From an uncultured Draconibacterium sp. (GTDB lineage Bacteria; Bacteroidota; Bacteroidia; Bacteroidales; Prolixibacteraceae): a DNA stretch of 64,000 nucleotides. How positions within the stretch are numbered: the stretch's first letter is position 1; the number at the start of each line of letters is the position of its first letter. The notes below the pieces were generated by a model. It was given only the letters and a program-made list of their open reading frames with translations. It did not search any database and was not told the origin of the DNA. A program made the translations under genes and the position numbers. Below, one piece after another: positions 45,739 through 54,563 of the stretch. The stretch is from the NCBI GenBank assembly GCA_947492175.1, contig CANLMQ010000010.1, positions 124,001 to 188,000 of the forward strand, written 5' to 3'.

Positions 45739-46416
45739 TTATTGATTACTATTTGTTTCTGTTGCCATGTTCTTCATAAAGGTTACAAAGAATCCTAAAG
45801 CCCGCTTCATTTCCGGCTTATTCATTTCGCGCAAAACCTTAAATATTGAATACTCAGGGATATTGTCGATTTCCATACTACTATACACTTTCATTCCGTT
45901 ATGAATTGCAGCCATCATTTCGGGTTGCGTGGCAGAGCGTACAGTTTCCATTATTGTAACTACGTTGTCTGCCAACTCGCGAACGTCTTCAGGTTTGTAA
46001 TGTGTAATTATATTATCGAATATTTTTCCCGCCTCAGCAAAGAATTCAAAGTATCCTTTCTCATCAAACTCCTGCAATTTCTTGCTAAAATCAATTACCA
46101 CTTCGTTAAATATTGGCGAAGCATCTTTTATAAAATCATTCATACTTTCAAAAAGCTCAAGGAACTTATTCATGTTATCGATATTTCTTAAAACACGAAG
46201 CATAAGCCCTTTTACTTCATCCAAATCAAGATGTACCATCCGGTTGTCCAGTTCTTCCACCGCTGTGTCGTACATGTCTTTTCCAACAATCGACACATCA
46301 GCGAAAAGATCTTCCAGCTCGTTGGTTTTTAACCGTTGCTGATTTACGTATTCCAGCAATAAATCAACTTTCTGATTTAATTCTGTTATTTGCGCTTGTA
46401 ATCCTTTTTCTTCCAT
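45739..46416 (-). CDS. DUF1641 family protein
   Basis: 225 residues, almost all helical, without cysteines or membrane helices. It matches the DUF1641 pattern often found next to sulfide:quinone reductase-like flavoproteins in archaea and bacteria; the function is not established. A coiled-coil-like region fills residues 1-60. It follows the SQR-like gene after 16 bases and so is probably a partner or scaffold of it. Confidence 0.75.
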   Translation of the reverse strand: MEEKGLQAQITELNQKVDLLLEYVNQQRLKTNELEDLFADVSIVGKDMYDTAVEELDNRMVHLDLDEVKGLMLRVLRNIDNMNKFLELFESMNDFIKDASPIFNEVVIDFSKKLQEFDEKGYFEFFAEAGKIFDNIITHYKPEDVRELADNVVTIMETVRSATQPEMMAAIHNGMKVYSSMEIDNIPEYSIFKVLREMNKPEMKRALGFFVTFMKNMATETNSNQ

Positions 46417-46432
46417 TTCAGGCTCCTTTCAG

Positions 46433-47668
46433 TTAATTCACCTTCTTTTTTCCGGCCATGGTCATCAGCGGTTCAACCGGCAATTCCTTTCCTTTTAAAA
46501 GAATGTGCCAGTAAATCCAGCGGAACATTACCTTTCCGTAATGATTAATTTTTGTATTCTCAAGTAAGCCAAATGGTCCAAGACCCGGCAGCGGGAAAGT
46601 TCCCGGAAGTGGTTCAGTATCGTAATTGAAATCGATTAATGCTCCTTTTCCAAAACCTGTTTCGATATAACAGTTGGCATGTCCGTCGAATTTTGCATGA
46701 AGTGGTCTTCCTTCAATAGCACTCATTAAGTTTTCGAAGAGAATTTCGGCGGCAAAGTGAGCAACCGACCCGGCTTTAGAAGTAGGAATATTTGACGCAT
46801 CGCCCAAAACAAATATATTTTCGTGCTTTTGCGATTGTAACGTTTCTTTATTTGTTGGGACAAAATTCATATCATCGCCCAAACCGCTTCGTTCTATCAT
46901 TTCGTCGCCCATATTTACTGGCACCACAGTCAATACATCAAAGTCAACCTCTTTTTCGTCGTACGAAATGAGTTTCCTGGTATCGTTATCCACACGTTCA
47001 ATATAAAAATCGGGGATAACCGTAATATTTTTTTCGGCCAGCAACTCCGAAAGCATTTTTGTGGCTACAGGTTTTGTAAAAGCTCCCGGCATTGGTGTTA
47101 CATAACTTATATCTACCTTATCGCGTATGCCAATTTGGGTAAAATACGCATCAGCCAGAAATACAAACTCAAGTGGAGCAACCGGACACTTATAAGGCAA
47201 CTCCGTAATTGCCATTACCAATTTGCCTCCTTCCCAGCCTTTAAAAAACTTTTGCAGTGCCACGGCCCCGTCAATTGTATAAAAATCAAAAATCTCTTTG
47301 TACCACAGTTTATCTTGTAACCCGGGAGTCTCTGCAGGAAATGTTTTTGTTCCGGTGGCGATAACAAGGAAATCGTAGTTCAGAACCTTTCCACCTTCCA
47401 GATACACTTTATTCGATTCGGCTTCCACTCTGTCGATTGCCGAATAAATCATATTTACGCCCGATGGAATAAAATCGGATTTTGGTTTGATTACATCTTG
47501 TTTGTTATAAATTCCAAACGGGATAAACAAGAATCCGGGTTGGTAGTAATGTGTTTTAAACTGATCGACAATAGTAATGTTCCACTCTTCCCGGTCTAAC
47601 GATCCTCTAAGTTTGTTCGCCATCATAGTACCGGCAGTTCCGGCACCCAGTATTACAAGTTTCTTCAT
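46433..47668 (-). CDS. Sulfide:quinone reductase-like flavoprotein
   Basis: 411 residues. FAD-binding LGAGTAGTMMANKL at the start and a second dinucleotide region (TGTKTFPAETPG). The C-terminal part has FVLGDASNIPTSKAGSVAHFAAEIL, typical of SQR and NDH-2 relatives. A Cys in PYKCPVAPLEFVF is at the place of one SQR active Cys; a second one is not evident. Sulfide or persulfide oxidation to quinone is inferred from homology and from the following sulfur-relay genes. It heads its operon, and the FNR-like gene starts on the other strand 150 bases away. Confidence 0.83.
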   Translation of the reverse strand: MKKLVILGAGTAGTMMANKLRGSLDREEWNITIVDQFKTHYYQPGFLFIPFGIYNKQDVIKPKSDFIPSGVNMIYSAIDRVEAESNKVYLEGGKVLNYDFLVIATGTKTFPAETPGLQDKLWYKEIFDFYTIDGAVALQKFFKGWEGGKLVMAITELPYKCPVAPLEFVFLADAYFTQIGIRDKVDISYVTPMPGAFTKPVATKMLSELLAEKNITVIPDFYIERVDNDTRKLISYDEKEVDFDVLTVVPVNMGDEMIERSGLGDDMNFVPTNKETLQSQKHENIFVLGDASNIPTSKAGSVAHFAAEILFENLMSAIEGRPLHAKFDGHANCYIETGFGKGALIDFNYDTEPLPGTFPLPGLGPFGLLENTKINHYGKVMFRWIYWHILLKGKELPVEPLMTMAGKKKVN

Positions 47669-47738
47669 TTTTGTGTAGTTCTATTAATTTAAAAACATTT
47701 AAATTTAAAGAACCAGAACATTCATGATTTAGAGAGCG

Positions 47739-47773
47739 TTATGATAATTAACAGCGTATAATAAATATCATAA
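47739..47773. promoter_or_regulatory. Inverted repeat TTATGATA / TATCATAA in the sqr-fnr divergent region
   Basis: Eight-base arms at 47739-47746 and 47766-47773, perfect inverted copies, 19 bases apart. Both arms carry a TGAT core, the half-site type used by FNR/CRP proteins, but the spacing is far wider than their normal operator. A repressor or two tandem dimers could bind here. Confidence 0.4.
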
Positions 47774-47818
47774 GAATTTGGTACATTGCAAAATCTTAGC
47801 ACATCTATAAACAACAAT

Positions 47819-48508
47819 ATGGGGGAAACGAGTTGTAGTTGCGATAAATGTCAGTTGAAAAGCCTTTTCTTTTCGCATGTTGAGGCACATGAAATGAGTG
47901 ACATTTGCGACATTAAGGTTGAAAAACAGTATTCGAAAGGAGAAACAATTACCAATGAGGGAGAACCAATCAGAGAGTTTATGTACATGAAGGCAGGATT
48001 GGTAAAACTTTCAAAAAGCGACATTGACGGGAAAGATCAGATAATCAGCTTCTCGAAACCTTTCGATTTTGTGAGTCTTTTATCGGTTTTCTCTTCGAAG
48101 AAATATAAATACTCGGTTACGGCTATTGAAGACACCACAGTTTGTATCCTCGATCTCGATATTGTAAAAAAACATGCACAGCAAAATGCAATGTTTGCAA
48201 TGGATTTAATGTTACACATAAGTGAAGCTACCGACAAAATCATTCTGGATAACTTAGCCATTAAACGCAAACATTTAAAAGGACGGATTGCCCATGTTCT
48301 ACTTTATTTTTCAGAATATATATATAAAAACGATGAATTTGAACTACCGATATCGCGCCGCGAAATTGCAGAGTACATTGGCATGACCACCGAAAATGTT
48401 ATACGCACACTCTCGGAATTCAGAAAAGACAAAATCATTAAAATTTTTGGGAAAGACATTTTAATTTCGGATAAGAAAAGGCTGAAGAACATTTCAGATT
48501 TTGGATAG
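47819..48508 (+). CDS. FNR/CRP family transcriptional regulator with N-terminal cysteines
   Basis: 229 residues from the ATG at 47819; a TTG 33 bases upstream is less likely. A cyclic-nucleotide-binding-like beta roll (about 25-140), a long helix and a winged helix with SRREIAEYIGMTTENVIRTLSEF, keeping the E-x3-R recognition pattern. Cys6, Cys8, Cys11 and Cys109 are placed as if to hold a redox-sensitive iron-sulfur cluster, as in FNR; the CxC spacing differs from E. coli FNR. It lies divergent to the sqr operon and near psr, so control of sulfur respiration by redox state is a fair inference. Confidence 0.85.
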   Translation: MGETSCSCDKCQLKSLFFSHVEAHEMSDICDIKVEKQYSKGETITNEGEPIREFMYMKAGLVKLSKSDIDGKDQIISFSKPFDFVSLLSVFSSKKYKYSVTAIEDTTVCILDLDIVKKHAQQNAMFAMDLMLHISEATDKIILDNLAIKRKHLKGRIAHVLLYFSEYIYKNDEFELPISRREIAEYIGMTTENVIRTLSEFRKDKIIKIFGKDILISDKKRLKNISDFG

Positions 48509-48538
48509 AAACCAGTTTTCTGTCACAGTTACCGTTAA

Positions 48539-49090
48539 TTACAAATCCTCCGGCCGGTTAAGATTATGAAACAACTTCGGATACATTGCAACCCACTTTT
48601 GGGAATCGATAAAGTTGGTATTAATTGATCGAATAAGATTGTGCATTTTAAAATTTTCAGCCCGCAACATTTTCTCCATTTCCGCAATACTGCTTTTATT
48701 ATACAAGGTAATCAATGGTTCTTTTCCTTTGGAATGAACCGGAACAATGGCATCGTAACTTCCGGTTTGCTCAAATAAAAAGGACACAAATTCCGACTCA
48801 ACAAAGGGAGAATCAACGCTAATAACAAAATTCCACTCAGTTTCTGATTTCTGCATTGAGGAATAAATACCTCCAAGTGGGCCACAATTTTCAATTTCAT
48901 CAGATATAAGCGGATATCCAAACATGTTGTGTGCCTGATTATTTGAACTTATCAGGATTTTTGGGCAAACCAATTCACAGAGCGCGACCGACTTCTCCAA
49001 CAACGAAATCCCTTCTACTTTCAATAAAGCTTTATCGGTACCCATTCGTTTGCTTTTGCCCCCAGCTAAAAGTATTGCTGTTATTTGCAT
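48539..49090 (-). CDS. mobA: Molybdenum cofactor guanylyltransferase
   Basis: 183 residues. LAGGKSKRMGTDKALL at the start is the GTP-binding signature of MobA, and SVDSPFVESEFV is the metal-binding region. The enzyme joins GMP to molybdopterin for bis-MGD, which PsrA-type enzymes need. It lies convergent to the FNR-like gene with 30 bases between the stops. No other molybdenum cofactor genes are in the window. Confidence 0.92.
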   Translation of the reverse strand: MQITAILLAGGKSKRMGTDKALLKVEGISLLEKSVALCELVCPKILISSNNQAHNMFGYPLISDEIENCGPLGGIYSSMQKSETEWNFVISVDSPFVESEFVSFLFEQTGSYDAIVPVHSKGKEPLITLYNKSSIAEMEKMLRAENFKMHNLIRSINTNFIDSQKWVAMYPKLFHNLNRPEDL

Positions 49091-49462
49091 GTTGTAAAAG
49101 TAAAAAAAGCAGCTAACATCTCACGCCTGTCGTTCTGTTGTATATTTATTTAAACTGCACAATAAAATTGCTCTTTAAAACAAATTTTAATGCTATTAAA
49201 TTATTTTTTCCCGGAATTCACTTGTCTCAAATTATTCTTCAAACTACCTGCTTTAACAAATTCATAGAGATCTTGTAAAAAACATGCTCAAAAACACATC
49301 ACACCCAACACACTGCATATCTGCATATTACAGACACCAACAAAAAGATAATCGAAAAAAATACCTACTTTGTATTACATGGTACCATTTTTTATCCATA
49401 TATTTGTTTTGCATTTTACTATTTAAAATATAGTAGTCGTTTAAAAAAAGTTCTATACAGGT

Positions 49463-49488
49463 TGTAACGTTTTAAAAAAAGCAGCGTC
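49463..49488 (+). promoter_or_regulatory. Candidate ECF-sigma promoter TGTAAC-N16-CGTC
   Basis: TGTAAC at 49463-49468 and CGTC at 49485-49488 are 16 bases apart, which matches the general ECF sigma pattern (AAC at -35, CGTC at -10). The start codon follows about 50 bases later. This is pattern matching only. Confidence 0.4.
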
Positions 49489-49527
49489 TTAATAACGAAA
49501 AGCAAAACAATTTTACAAAACAAAAAC

Positions 49528-49535
49528 AGGAGGAT
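49528..49535 (+). promoter_or_regulatory. Strong Shine-Dalgarno site (CAGGAGGA)
   Basis: A full AGGAGG a few bases before the ATG at 49541. Most genes in this window have no such site, so this one suggests unusually high translation of the repeat protein. Confidence 0.6.
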
Positions 49536-49540
49536 AAGTC

Positions 49541-50038
49541 ATGAAAACAAAAAACAATGTTCAACAAAAAATTTTAAAATCGATAGCTGTAGTATTTAGT
49601 GTCGCTTTAATAAGCTTTACAGTTAATGCTCAGGGATTCTTGAAATCGATTTATGAAAACAATAGTTTTAAAGACATTGCACTGGCAATGGCTGAAGTTA
49701 CCGAAACACCTGCACCAACCAACGCGGATCTGACTTCATACGATGCTGAAGAATATGAAGAAGCTCTGGAAATTGAAGACTGGATGATTAATGAAACCAG
49801 TTTTGGAACTTTTATTCCGGTTGAAGCAGCAAGTGAAAGCCCGCTTGAATTAGAAGACTGGATGACCGATGACAGTTATTTTAATACTGTAACTGATGCG
49901 TTTATGAATGAAATGGACAGTGAGCTGGAAATTGAAGACTGGATGCTGGATGAGAATTTATTTAACACCCGCCAGGAGAATGACCATGCTCTGGAATTAG
50001 AGAACTGGATGTTTTCTGAAGATATCTGGAATGTATAA
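49541..50038 (+). CDS. Secreted protein with four LE(I/L)E(D/N)WM repeats
   Basis: 165 residues. Signal peptide up to about residue 30 (VFSVALISFTVNAQ). The mature part is strongly acidic and has four copies of a seven-residue motif at residues 76, 102, 129 and 151 (LEIEDWM, LELEDWM, LEIEDWM, LELENWM), each followed by an acidic, Phe-ending stretch of about 20 residues. No known family was recognised. The motif looks like a short linear element for binding, perhaps of a membrane surface or a partner. It is transcribed just before a PadR-type regulator and a PspC protein, which points to envelope stress. Confidence 0.75.
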   Translation: MKTKNNVQQKILKSIAVVFSVALISFTVNAQGFLKSIYENNSFKDIALAMAEVTETPAPTNADLTSYDAEEYEEALEIEDWMINETSFGTFIPVEAASESPLELEDWMTDDSYFNTVTDAFMNEMDSELEIEDWMLDENLFNTRQENDHALELENWMFSEDIWNV

Positions 50039-50095
50039 GACCTAATCTTTGAAGGGATAAAAAGAGGATGATTTGAAAACTTAAAACCAGTAGCC

Positions 50096-50428
50096 ATGAA
50101 AATAGAAAACGCGAAAGCACAAATGAGGAAAGGGGTTTTAGAATATTGCATTCTTATTGTATTAAACGAAAAACCACTCTATGCAATCAATATTATAGAA
50201 GGTTTAAAAAAGGCCAAAATGATTGTGGTAGAGGGAACTCTTTATCCTTTATTGACACGCTTAAAAAATGCAGGATTACTTGCCTATCGTTGGGAAGAAT
50301 CGAACCAGGGACCACCCAGAAAATATTATGAACTTACTGATGAAGGCCGAAAATTTTTAAAGGAACTTGAAAGTTCGTGGAGCGACCTGGTACTTGCAGT
50401 CGAGAAAGTAAAAACTCAAAGGGCTTAA
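50096..50428 (+). CDS. PadR family transcriptional regulator
   Basis: 110 residues. The winged-helix pattern is that of PadR: KGVLEYCILIVLNEKPLYAINIIEGL, then VVEGTLYPLLTRLKNAGLLAYRWEES and YYELTDEGRKFL. PadR proteins repress nearby genes until they bind a small molecule or sense stress. In Bacteroidota, PadR and PspC genes are commonly neighbours. It begins 57 bases after the repeat protein and ends 33 bases before pspC. Confidence 0.93.
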   Translation: MKIENAKAQMRKGVLEYCILIVLNEKPLYAINIIEGLKKAKMIVVEGTLYPLLTRLKNAGLLAYRWEESNQGPPRKYYELTDEGRKFLKELESSWSDLVLAVEKVKTQRA

Positions 50429-50461
50429 TTAACGAATTTGAAATTATAAAGATTAAACAAA

Positions 50462-51094
50462 ATGAAAAAGACATTCACCATAAATATTAGCGGCAGCGTA
50501 TTTCATATAGAAGAAGATGCTTACGAAGTACTTCAGAAATACATGACCAATTTAAAACACCATTTTGGAAACAGCGAAGAAGGTAAAGAAATTACAGCAG
50601 ACATTGAAGCCCGAATTGCAGAACTATTTCTGGAGAAATCGACAAACGAAAATAATGTAGTAACTCTGGATTGGGTAAACGAAGTGATTGAAACAATGGG
50701 TACTTTAGAAGATTATGCAGAAGCAGAGGAAGATGCAGGGCCAACACAGCAATCAAAACGAAAAAGAAGACTCTACCGCGATCCGGAACAAAGTGTTCTG
50801 GGAGGCGTATGTGGTGGACTTGCCATTTATTTCAATATGGATACTGCTATTTTAAGACTAATAGTTGTGCTGCTGTTCTTCCTTACTTCCGGAGGTGCCT
50901 TGCTGGCGTATGTGATTCTGTGGATAGCTGTACCAAAAGCTGTAAACACATCGCAACGCTTAGAAATGAGAGGAGAAGAAGTTACGGTCAAGAATATTGA
51001 AAAGTTTATTAAAGATGAATTCAATTCTGTAAAAGAGAGTTATAATAAATTTCGCAAATCCGGATTCTTTTCAAAAAAACAAAAAACCGAATAG
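50462..51094 (+). CDS. PspC domain protein
   Basis: 210 residues. The first 100 residues form an acidic cytoplasmic part. Then RRLYRDPEQSVLGGVCGGLAIYFNMDTAILRLIVVLLFFLTSGGALLAYVILWIAVPKA is a complete PspC domain with two helices (about 115-160). PspC proteins sense or respond to membrane stress. The C-terminus is basic and short. It ends the operon; a hairpin with six T residues follows. Confidence 0.9.
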   Translation: MKKTFTINISGSVFHIEEDAYEVLQKYMTNLKHHFGNSEEGKEITADIEARIAELFLEKSTNENNVVTLDWVNEVIETMGTLEDYAEAEEDAGPTQQSKRKRRLYRDPEQSVLGGVCGGLAIYFNMDTAILRLIVVLLFFLTSGGALLAYVILWIAVPKAVNTSQRLEMRGEEVTVKNIEKFIKDEFNSVKESYNKFRKSGFFSKKQKTE

Positions 51095-51133
51095 TAATCC
51101 CATTTTATTTACAATTTGTTTTTAAAAGCATGG

Positions 51134-51163
51134 AAAACTCCTGTTAAACAAAGGAAGTTTTTT
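51134..51163 (+). terminator. Probable terminator after pspC
   Basis: AAAACTCC and GGAAGTTTT pair with one bulged base, followed by TTTTTT. It lies 40 bases after the pspC stop. Confidence 0.5.
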
Positions 51164-51258
51164 CGTCGTTCTGAATTTCATGCGGTTATATAAGCGTTTC
51201 TTTGGTTAGGGAAAAGATAAAGATTATTAAAAAATTGAAAACAAATATTCACGCAGTC

Positions 51259-51627
51259 TTAAATTTCGAAATACTTCCCGATAGTCTGCATCAAATCATC
51301 TTTGATAACTGGCTTGGCCACATAATCATCAAATCCGTTTCGTACAGCCTTGCCTCCTTCTGTTGATACTGAAAAAGCAGAAAGAGCCAGAATTTTGATA
51401 TCCGGATTCAATTCCCGGATATAATGAGTGGCCTCGTATCCATCCATCTCCGGCATTTTCAAATCCATTAATATCAAATCAATGTCCGAATGTTCTTTAT
51501 ACGTATTTATTGCTTCAACACCATTAGAAGCTAAAAGCAAATCGCTGGAAATTTCTTTTAAAATGTATGAAAATAATTTTCTGTTTATTGCATCGTCGTC
51601 AGCAAGAAGAATTTTTAATTTAGCCAT
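51259..51627 (-). CDS. Single-domain response regulator
   Basis: 122 residues from the ATG at 51627. A full receiver domain with the acidic pocket Asp-Asp (ADDD), the phospho-acceptor Asp in IDLILMDLKMPEMDG and the Lys in DDYVAKPV. There is no output domain. It probably serves a hybrid kinase elsewhere or acts by protein contact. Neighbours give no clue. Confidence 0.92.
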   Translation of the reverse strand: MAKLKILLADDDAINRKLFSYILKEISSDLLLASNGVEAINTYKEHSDIDLILMDLKMPEMDGYEATHYIRELNPDIKILALSAFSVSTEGGKAVRNGFDDYVAKPVIKDDLMQTIGKYFEI

Positions 51628-51962
51628 AAGTTTTATCAAAAAATTGGGTTTAACAGTCTCTCTGCTCTGATTCCTTTTTCAATTTTAATATGAGAATTTC
51701 AATATAATATACCGTGTTATAATTTTTTACTGCGGCTTCACATCAAATTATTCTCCGCAAGTTAATATAAGCAATTGTAATATCAAGCACCTGCAACACA
51801 ACTTTTTGCTCACACAGGAACATTAATTTAAGCTTAACATTCGTATTATTAGTTATATTTTCCTGTATACACATATGTAGCAATTATTTCAATGGCATTC
51901 AAAATCATCAGAGAATTACAGTATTTATTTATTTTTGAGCTTTAAATCTTAAACTGTACAAA
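51628..51962. other. Divergent intergenic region
   Basis: 335 bases, AT-rich. It carries a TATTTTTG at 51930-51937, 25 bases before the dehydrogenase ATG, without a -33 match. No gene or hairpin was seen. Confidence 0.55.
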
Positions 51963-52913
51963 ATGAAGATTGTAGTATTAGACGGCTATACCCTGAATCC
52001 CGGCGATCTGAACTGGGAAAGAATTGAGAAACTTGGCGAATGCACCATTTATGATCGAACCCCGGCAGAATTAACATTGGAGAGATCGGCAGGAGCTGAA
52101 GCTGTTTTTACCAATAAAGTTATTTTGAACAAGGAAATAATCGGGAAGTTGCCACAGCTAAAGTTTATTGGAGTACTTGCCACCGGTTATAATGTAGTTG
52201 ATATTGATGCTGCAAAAGAAGCAGGTATAACAGTTTGCAACATTCCGGCATACAGTACAAACTCGGTAGCTCAAATGGTATTTTCACATATACTTCATTT
52301 TTCACAAAATATTTCAGAACATGCCCTGTCGGTTTCTTCTGGAAAGTGGGCACAAAGCCCCGACTTTGCTTATTGGCTTACACCACAAACCGAACTTGCA
52401 GGAAAAACACTTGGCATTATCGGCTTTGGACAAATTGGCCAGGCTGTTGCGCAAATTGGACTTGCGTTTGGTATGAAAATACTATTTACCAATCGGAGCA
52501 AAAAAACGACCAGATTAAATGCCACTCAGGTTGAGCTGGATACACTTTTAGCTGAAAGTGATTTTATAAGTGTCAATTGTCCCTTAAACGAATCAAACCA
52601 GGGATTTATTAATAAGGAAACCATTGAAAAAATGAAACCCACTGCCTTTTTAATCAATACCGGGCGCGGGCCATTAATTAACGAACAGGATTTAGCCGAT
52701 GCATTGAACGCAGGCCGGATTGCAGGTGCTGGCCTCGATGTTTTGTCGGTTGAACCTGCAGCCGAAAATAATCCGCTGCCAAAAGCTAAAAACTGTTACA
52801 TAACACCACACATTGCCTGGGCAACCATTGAAGCCCGCCAACGGTTAATGCAGATTGCTGCCGACAACCTGGAAGCTTTTATTCATGGGCAACCAATTAA
52901 TGTGGTTAGCTAA
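51963..52913 (+). CDS. D-2-hydroxyacid dehydrogenase (NAD-dependent)
   Basis: 316 residues. NAD-binding GIIGFGQIGQAVAQ (about 147-160), the catalytic Arg in NTGRGPLINE, the Glu in DVLSVEPA and the His in ITPHIAWAT. It resembles hydroxypyruvate or glycerate dehydrogenases, but the exact substrate cannot be read. It stands alone with a TATTTTTG -7 element at 51930-51937. Confidence 0.92.
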   Translation: MKIVVLDGYTLNPGDLNWERIEKLGECTIYDRTPAELTLERSAGAEAVFTNKVILNKEIIGKLPQLKFIGVLATGYNVVDIDAAKEAGITVCNIPAYSTNSVAQMVFSHILHFSQNISEHALSVSSGKWAQSPDFAYWLTPQTELAGKTLGIIGFGQIGQAVAQIGLAFGMKILFTNRSKKTTRLNATQVELDTLLAESDFISVNCPLNESNQGFINKETIEKMKPTAFLINTGRGPLINEQDLADALNAGRIAGAGLDVLSVEPAAENNPLPKAKNCYITPHIAWATIEARQRLMQIAADNLEAFIHGQPINVVS

Positions 52914-53068
52914 CCGTGTTCTTAAACATTACTTTGCATTTTATAGCTACAAACAGAAAGGTTAAACTGAAATAACTAGTAATCGTTAAGAATCTATAAA
53001 CAACCATCCCTGCTGAAACATTTTGTGCCACTCATTCGTTTCTACATAAGTTTGAAAGAGGGTAATTT

Positions 53069-53572
53069 GTGTTTGTAAAAATTGCACATATTGTTTTGCT
53101 GGCTTCGGTAAAGTATATTGTTACGCTTCCTTATGCCATGATAATCGGGTTGGAATATAAATATGCAATTCTTTCTGTTTTAGCCGGCGGAATTGGAGGA
53201 TTTCTGTTCTTTTTCTACCTGAGTAAAAGAGTAAATCACAAATTGGAATGTGTATGGCCCCGGTTATGCAATGCTATTCCTTTGGGTTTTAAAAATTGGT
53301 TCAAACGCGTTTCCAGAAGAAACAGAAAACGGAAAGTAAAAAAAATATTTTCCCCCAAAAGTCGTAAGTTGGTTAAGTTTAAAAAAACATACGGGCTTTG
53401 GGGTATTATTATTGCCACCCCCGTACTTTTAACCATTCCGTTAGGAGCTTTTCTTGCCAGCAAATATTATTCGCACCAAAAACACATTATTCTGTATATG
53501 ATCTTATCGATTTTTGGTTGGGGTGCCGTCCTGTCGGGATTAGTGCATTTGTTTCCCCGCGTATTTTTCTAA
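53069..53572 (+). CDS. Small integral membrane protein
   Basis: 167 residues with four probable helices: two at the N-terminus, a basic cytoplasmic loop (RRNRKRKVKK), then ATPVLLTIPLGAFLASKYY and a last helix. The TP..L...LG pattern resembles the small multidrug-export-like membrane family, but the match is weak. The start is a GTG at 53069. It overlaps the convergent Nudix gene by 33 bases. Confidence 0.6.
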   Translation: MFVKIAHIVLLASVKYIVTLPYAMIIGLEYKYAILSVLAGGIGGFLFFFYLSKRVNHKLECVWPRLCNAIPLGFKNWFKRVSRRNRKRKVKKIFSPKSRKLVKFKKTYGLWGIIIATPVLLTIPLGAFLASKYYSHQKHIILYMILSIFGWGAVLSGLVHLFPRVFF

Positions 53573-53956
53573 TACCTTTCTGTTCTCAGCCAGTTCAATC
53601 AGCTTTTTATCGGCTTCCGAAAGATCGAATTCATTTAACCTGTCCGGTTTTACCCATTCTGTTTTAATATGATCATTTAATTTCAGGCTTCCACTTTTTA
53701 TAACGCAAACAAAAGGGATTAAACGTATCCTTTTCATACCATAATCATGTTCAATTGCCTGCAAAGCTTCAACTATTTCAATCTTTAATTCCAGCTCTTC
53801 CAGTATTTCACGCCGGATACATTGTTCTTCCGTTTCTCCCTGTTTTATTTTACCTCCCGGAAATTCCCACTGCATTGGATGATCTGACTCACTCCCATTT
53901 TGGGCAAGCAATATTTTGTCGTTACTGAAAACGAATGCACAGGTTACTTGAATCAT
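53540..53956 (-). CDS. MutT-like Nudix hydrolase
   Basis: 138 residues. The Nudix box GGKIKQGETEEQCIRREILEELEL is complete. The length and the sequence after the box (IVEALQAIEHDYGMKRIRLIPFVC) fit 8-oxo-dGTP diphosphatase (MutT) of Bacteroidota, with cleaning of oxidised dGTP as the likely role. Confidence 0.87.
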   Translation of the reverse strand: MIQVTCAFVFSNDKILLAQNGSESDHPMQWEFPGGKIKQGETEEQCIRREILEELELKIEIVEALQAIEHDYGMKRIRLIPFVCVIKSGSLKLNDHIKTEWVKPDRLNEFDLSEADKKLIELAENRKVLEKYAGKQMH

Positions 53957-54023
53957 ACGCTAAAAATAAAAAAGATCCACTTCATTTTTGCGATTGTTTT
54001 ATCTTTGTTTCAAACAAAAAATA

Positions 54024-54563
54024 ATGACCGAAAAAGAGCTTTATGAACTTCTGGATTCCTGGGAAAATATTGAAATTGTAACCCACGAATTAAGTCTGAA
54101 TCCAACTTATTTTGATGTTTTAATGAAAATTGCTCTTTCTCACCCCAAACAGCGAAGTTGGCGTGCTGCCTATCTCGCCGATAAAATTCATGACGTTTCT
54201 CCCGAGTGTTTGTATCCCTATTTACCCGCCATTACTGAACGGTTAAGAACCGAAAACAATGCAAGCAAAAAGCGTCATTGGCTAAAACTAATCAGCATGA
54301 ATAAAATAGAAGAAAACTACATTAGCTTTCTTTTTGATTATTGCATTAAAACTTTCACATCGGGTAAAGAAGCGGTTGCAGTACGTGTACACGCCATGCA
54401 AATTCTGTTCAACATTTCTGAATCGGAACCTGATTTTAAGCCCGAAGTACTTGAAATAATTGAAAACGAAATGGAACAACACCCCTCTGCCGGAATCCGT
54501 TCGCGAGGCAGGAAACTGGCTCAAAAGCTACGTCTGCAAATTCAGCAAAATCCCTTACGCTAA
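54024..54563 (+). CDS. Helical-repeat (HEAT-like) protein
   Basis: 179 residues from the ATG at 54024. A TATCTTTG at 54000-54007 is a possible -7 element. The protein is made of paired helices with AVAVRVHAMQILFNISESEPDFKPEVLEIIENEMEQHPSAGIRSRGRKLAQKLR, like a HEAT or Arm repeat. No catalytic motif or signal peptide is seen. Its stop overlaps the convergent DUF2723 gene by four bases. Confidence 0.65.
   Translation: MTEKELYELLDSWENIEIVTHELSLNPTYFDVLMKIALSHPKQRSWRAAYLADKIHDVSPECLYPYLPAITERLRTENNASKKRHWLKLISMNKIEENYISFLFDYCIKTFTSGKEAVAVRVHAMQILFNISESEPDFKPEVLEIIENEMEQHPSAGIRSRGRKLAQKLRLQIQQNPLR

Larger units (their letters stand above)
49091..49540. other. Intergenic region before the repeat-protein operon
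   Basis: 450 bases, very AT-rich. It contains TATATTTG at 49399-49406 with a badly spaced TTTG, and the better candidate TGTAAC-N16-CGTC described separately. No gene or stable hairpin was seen. Confidence 0.6.
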
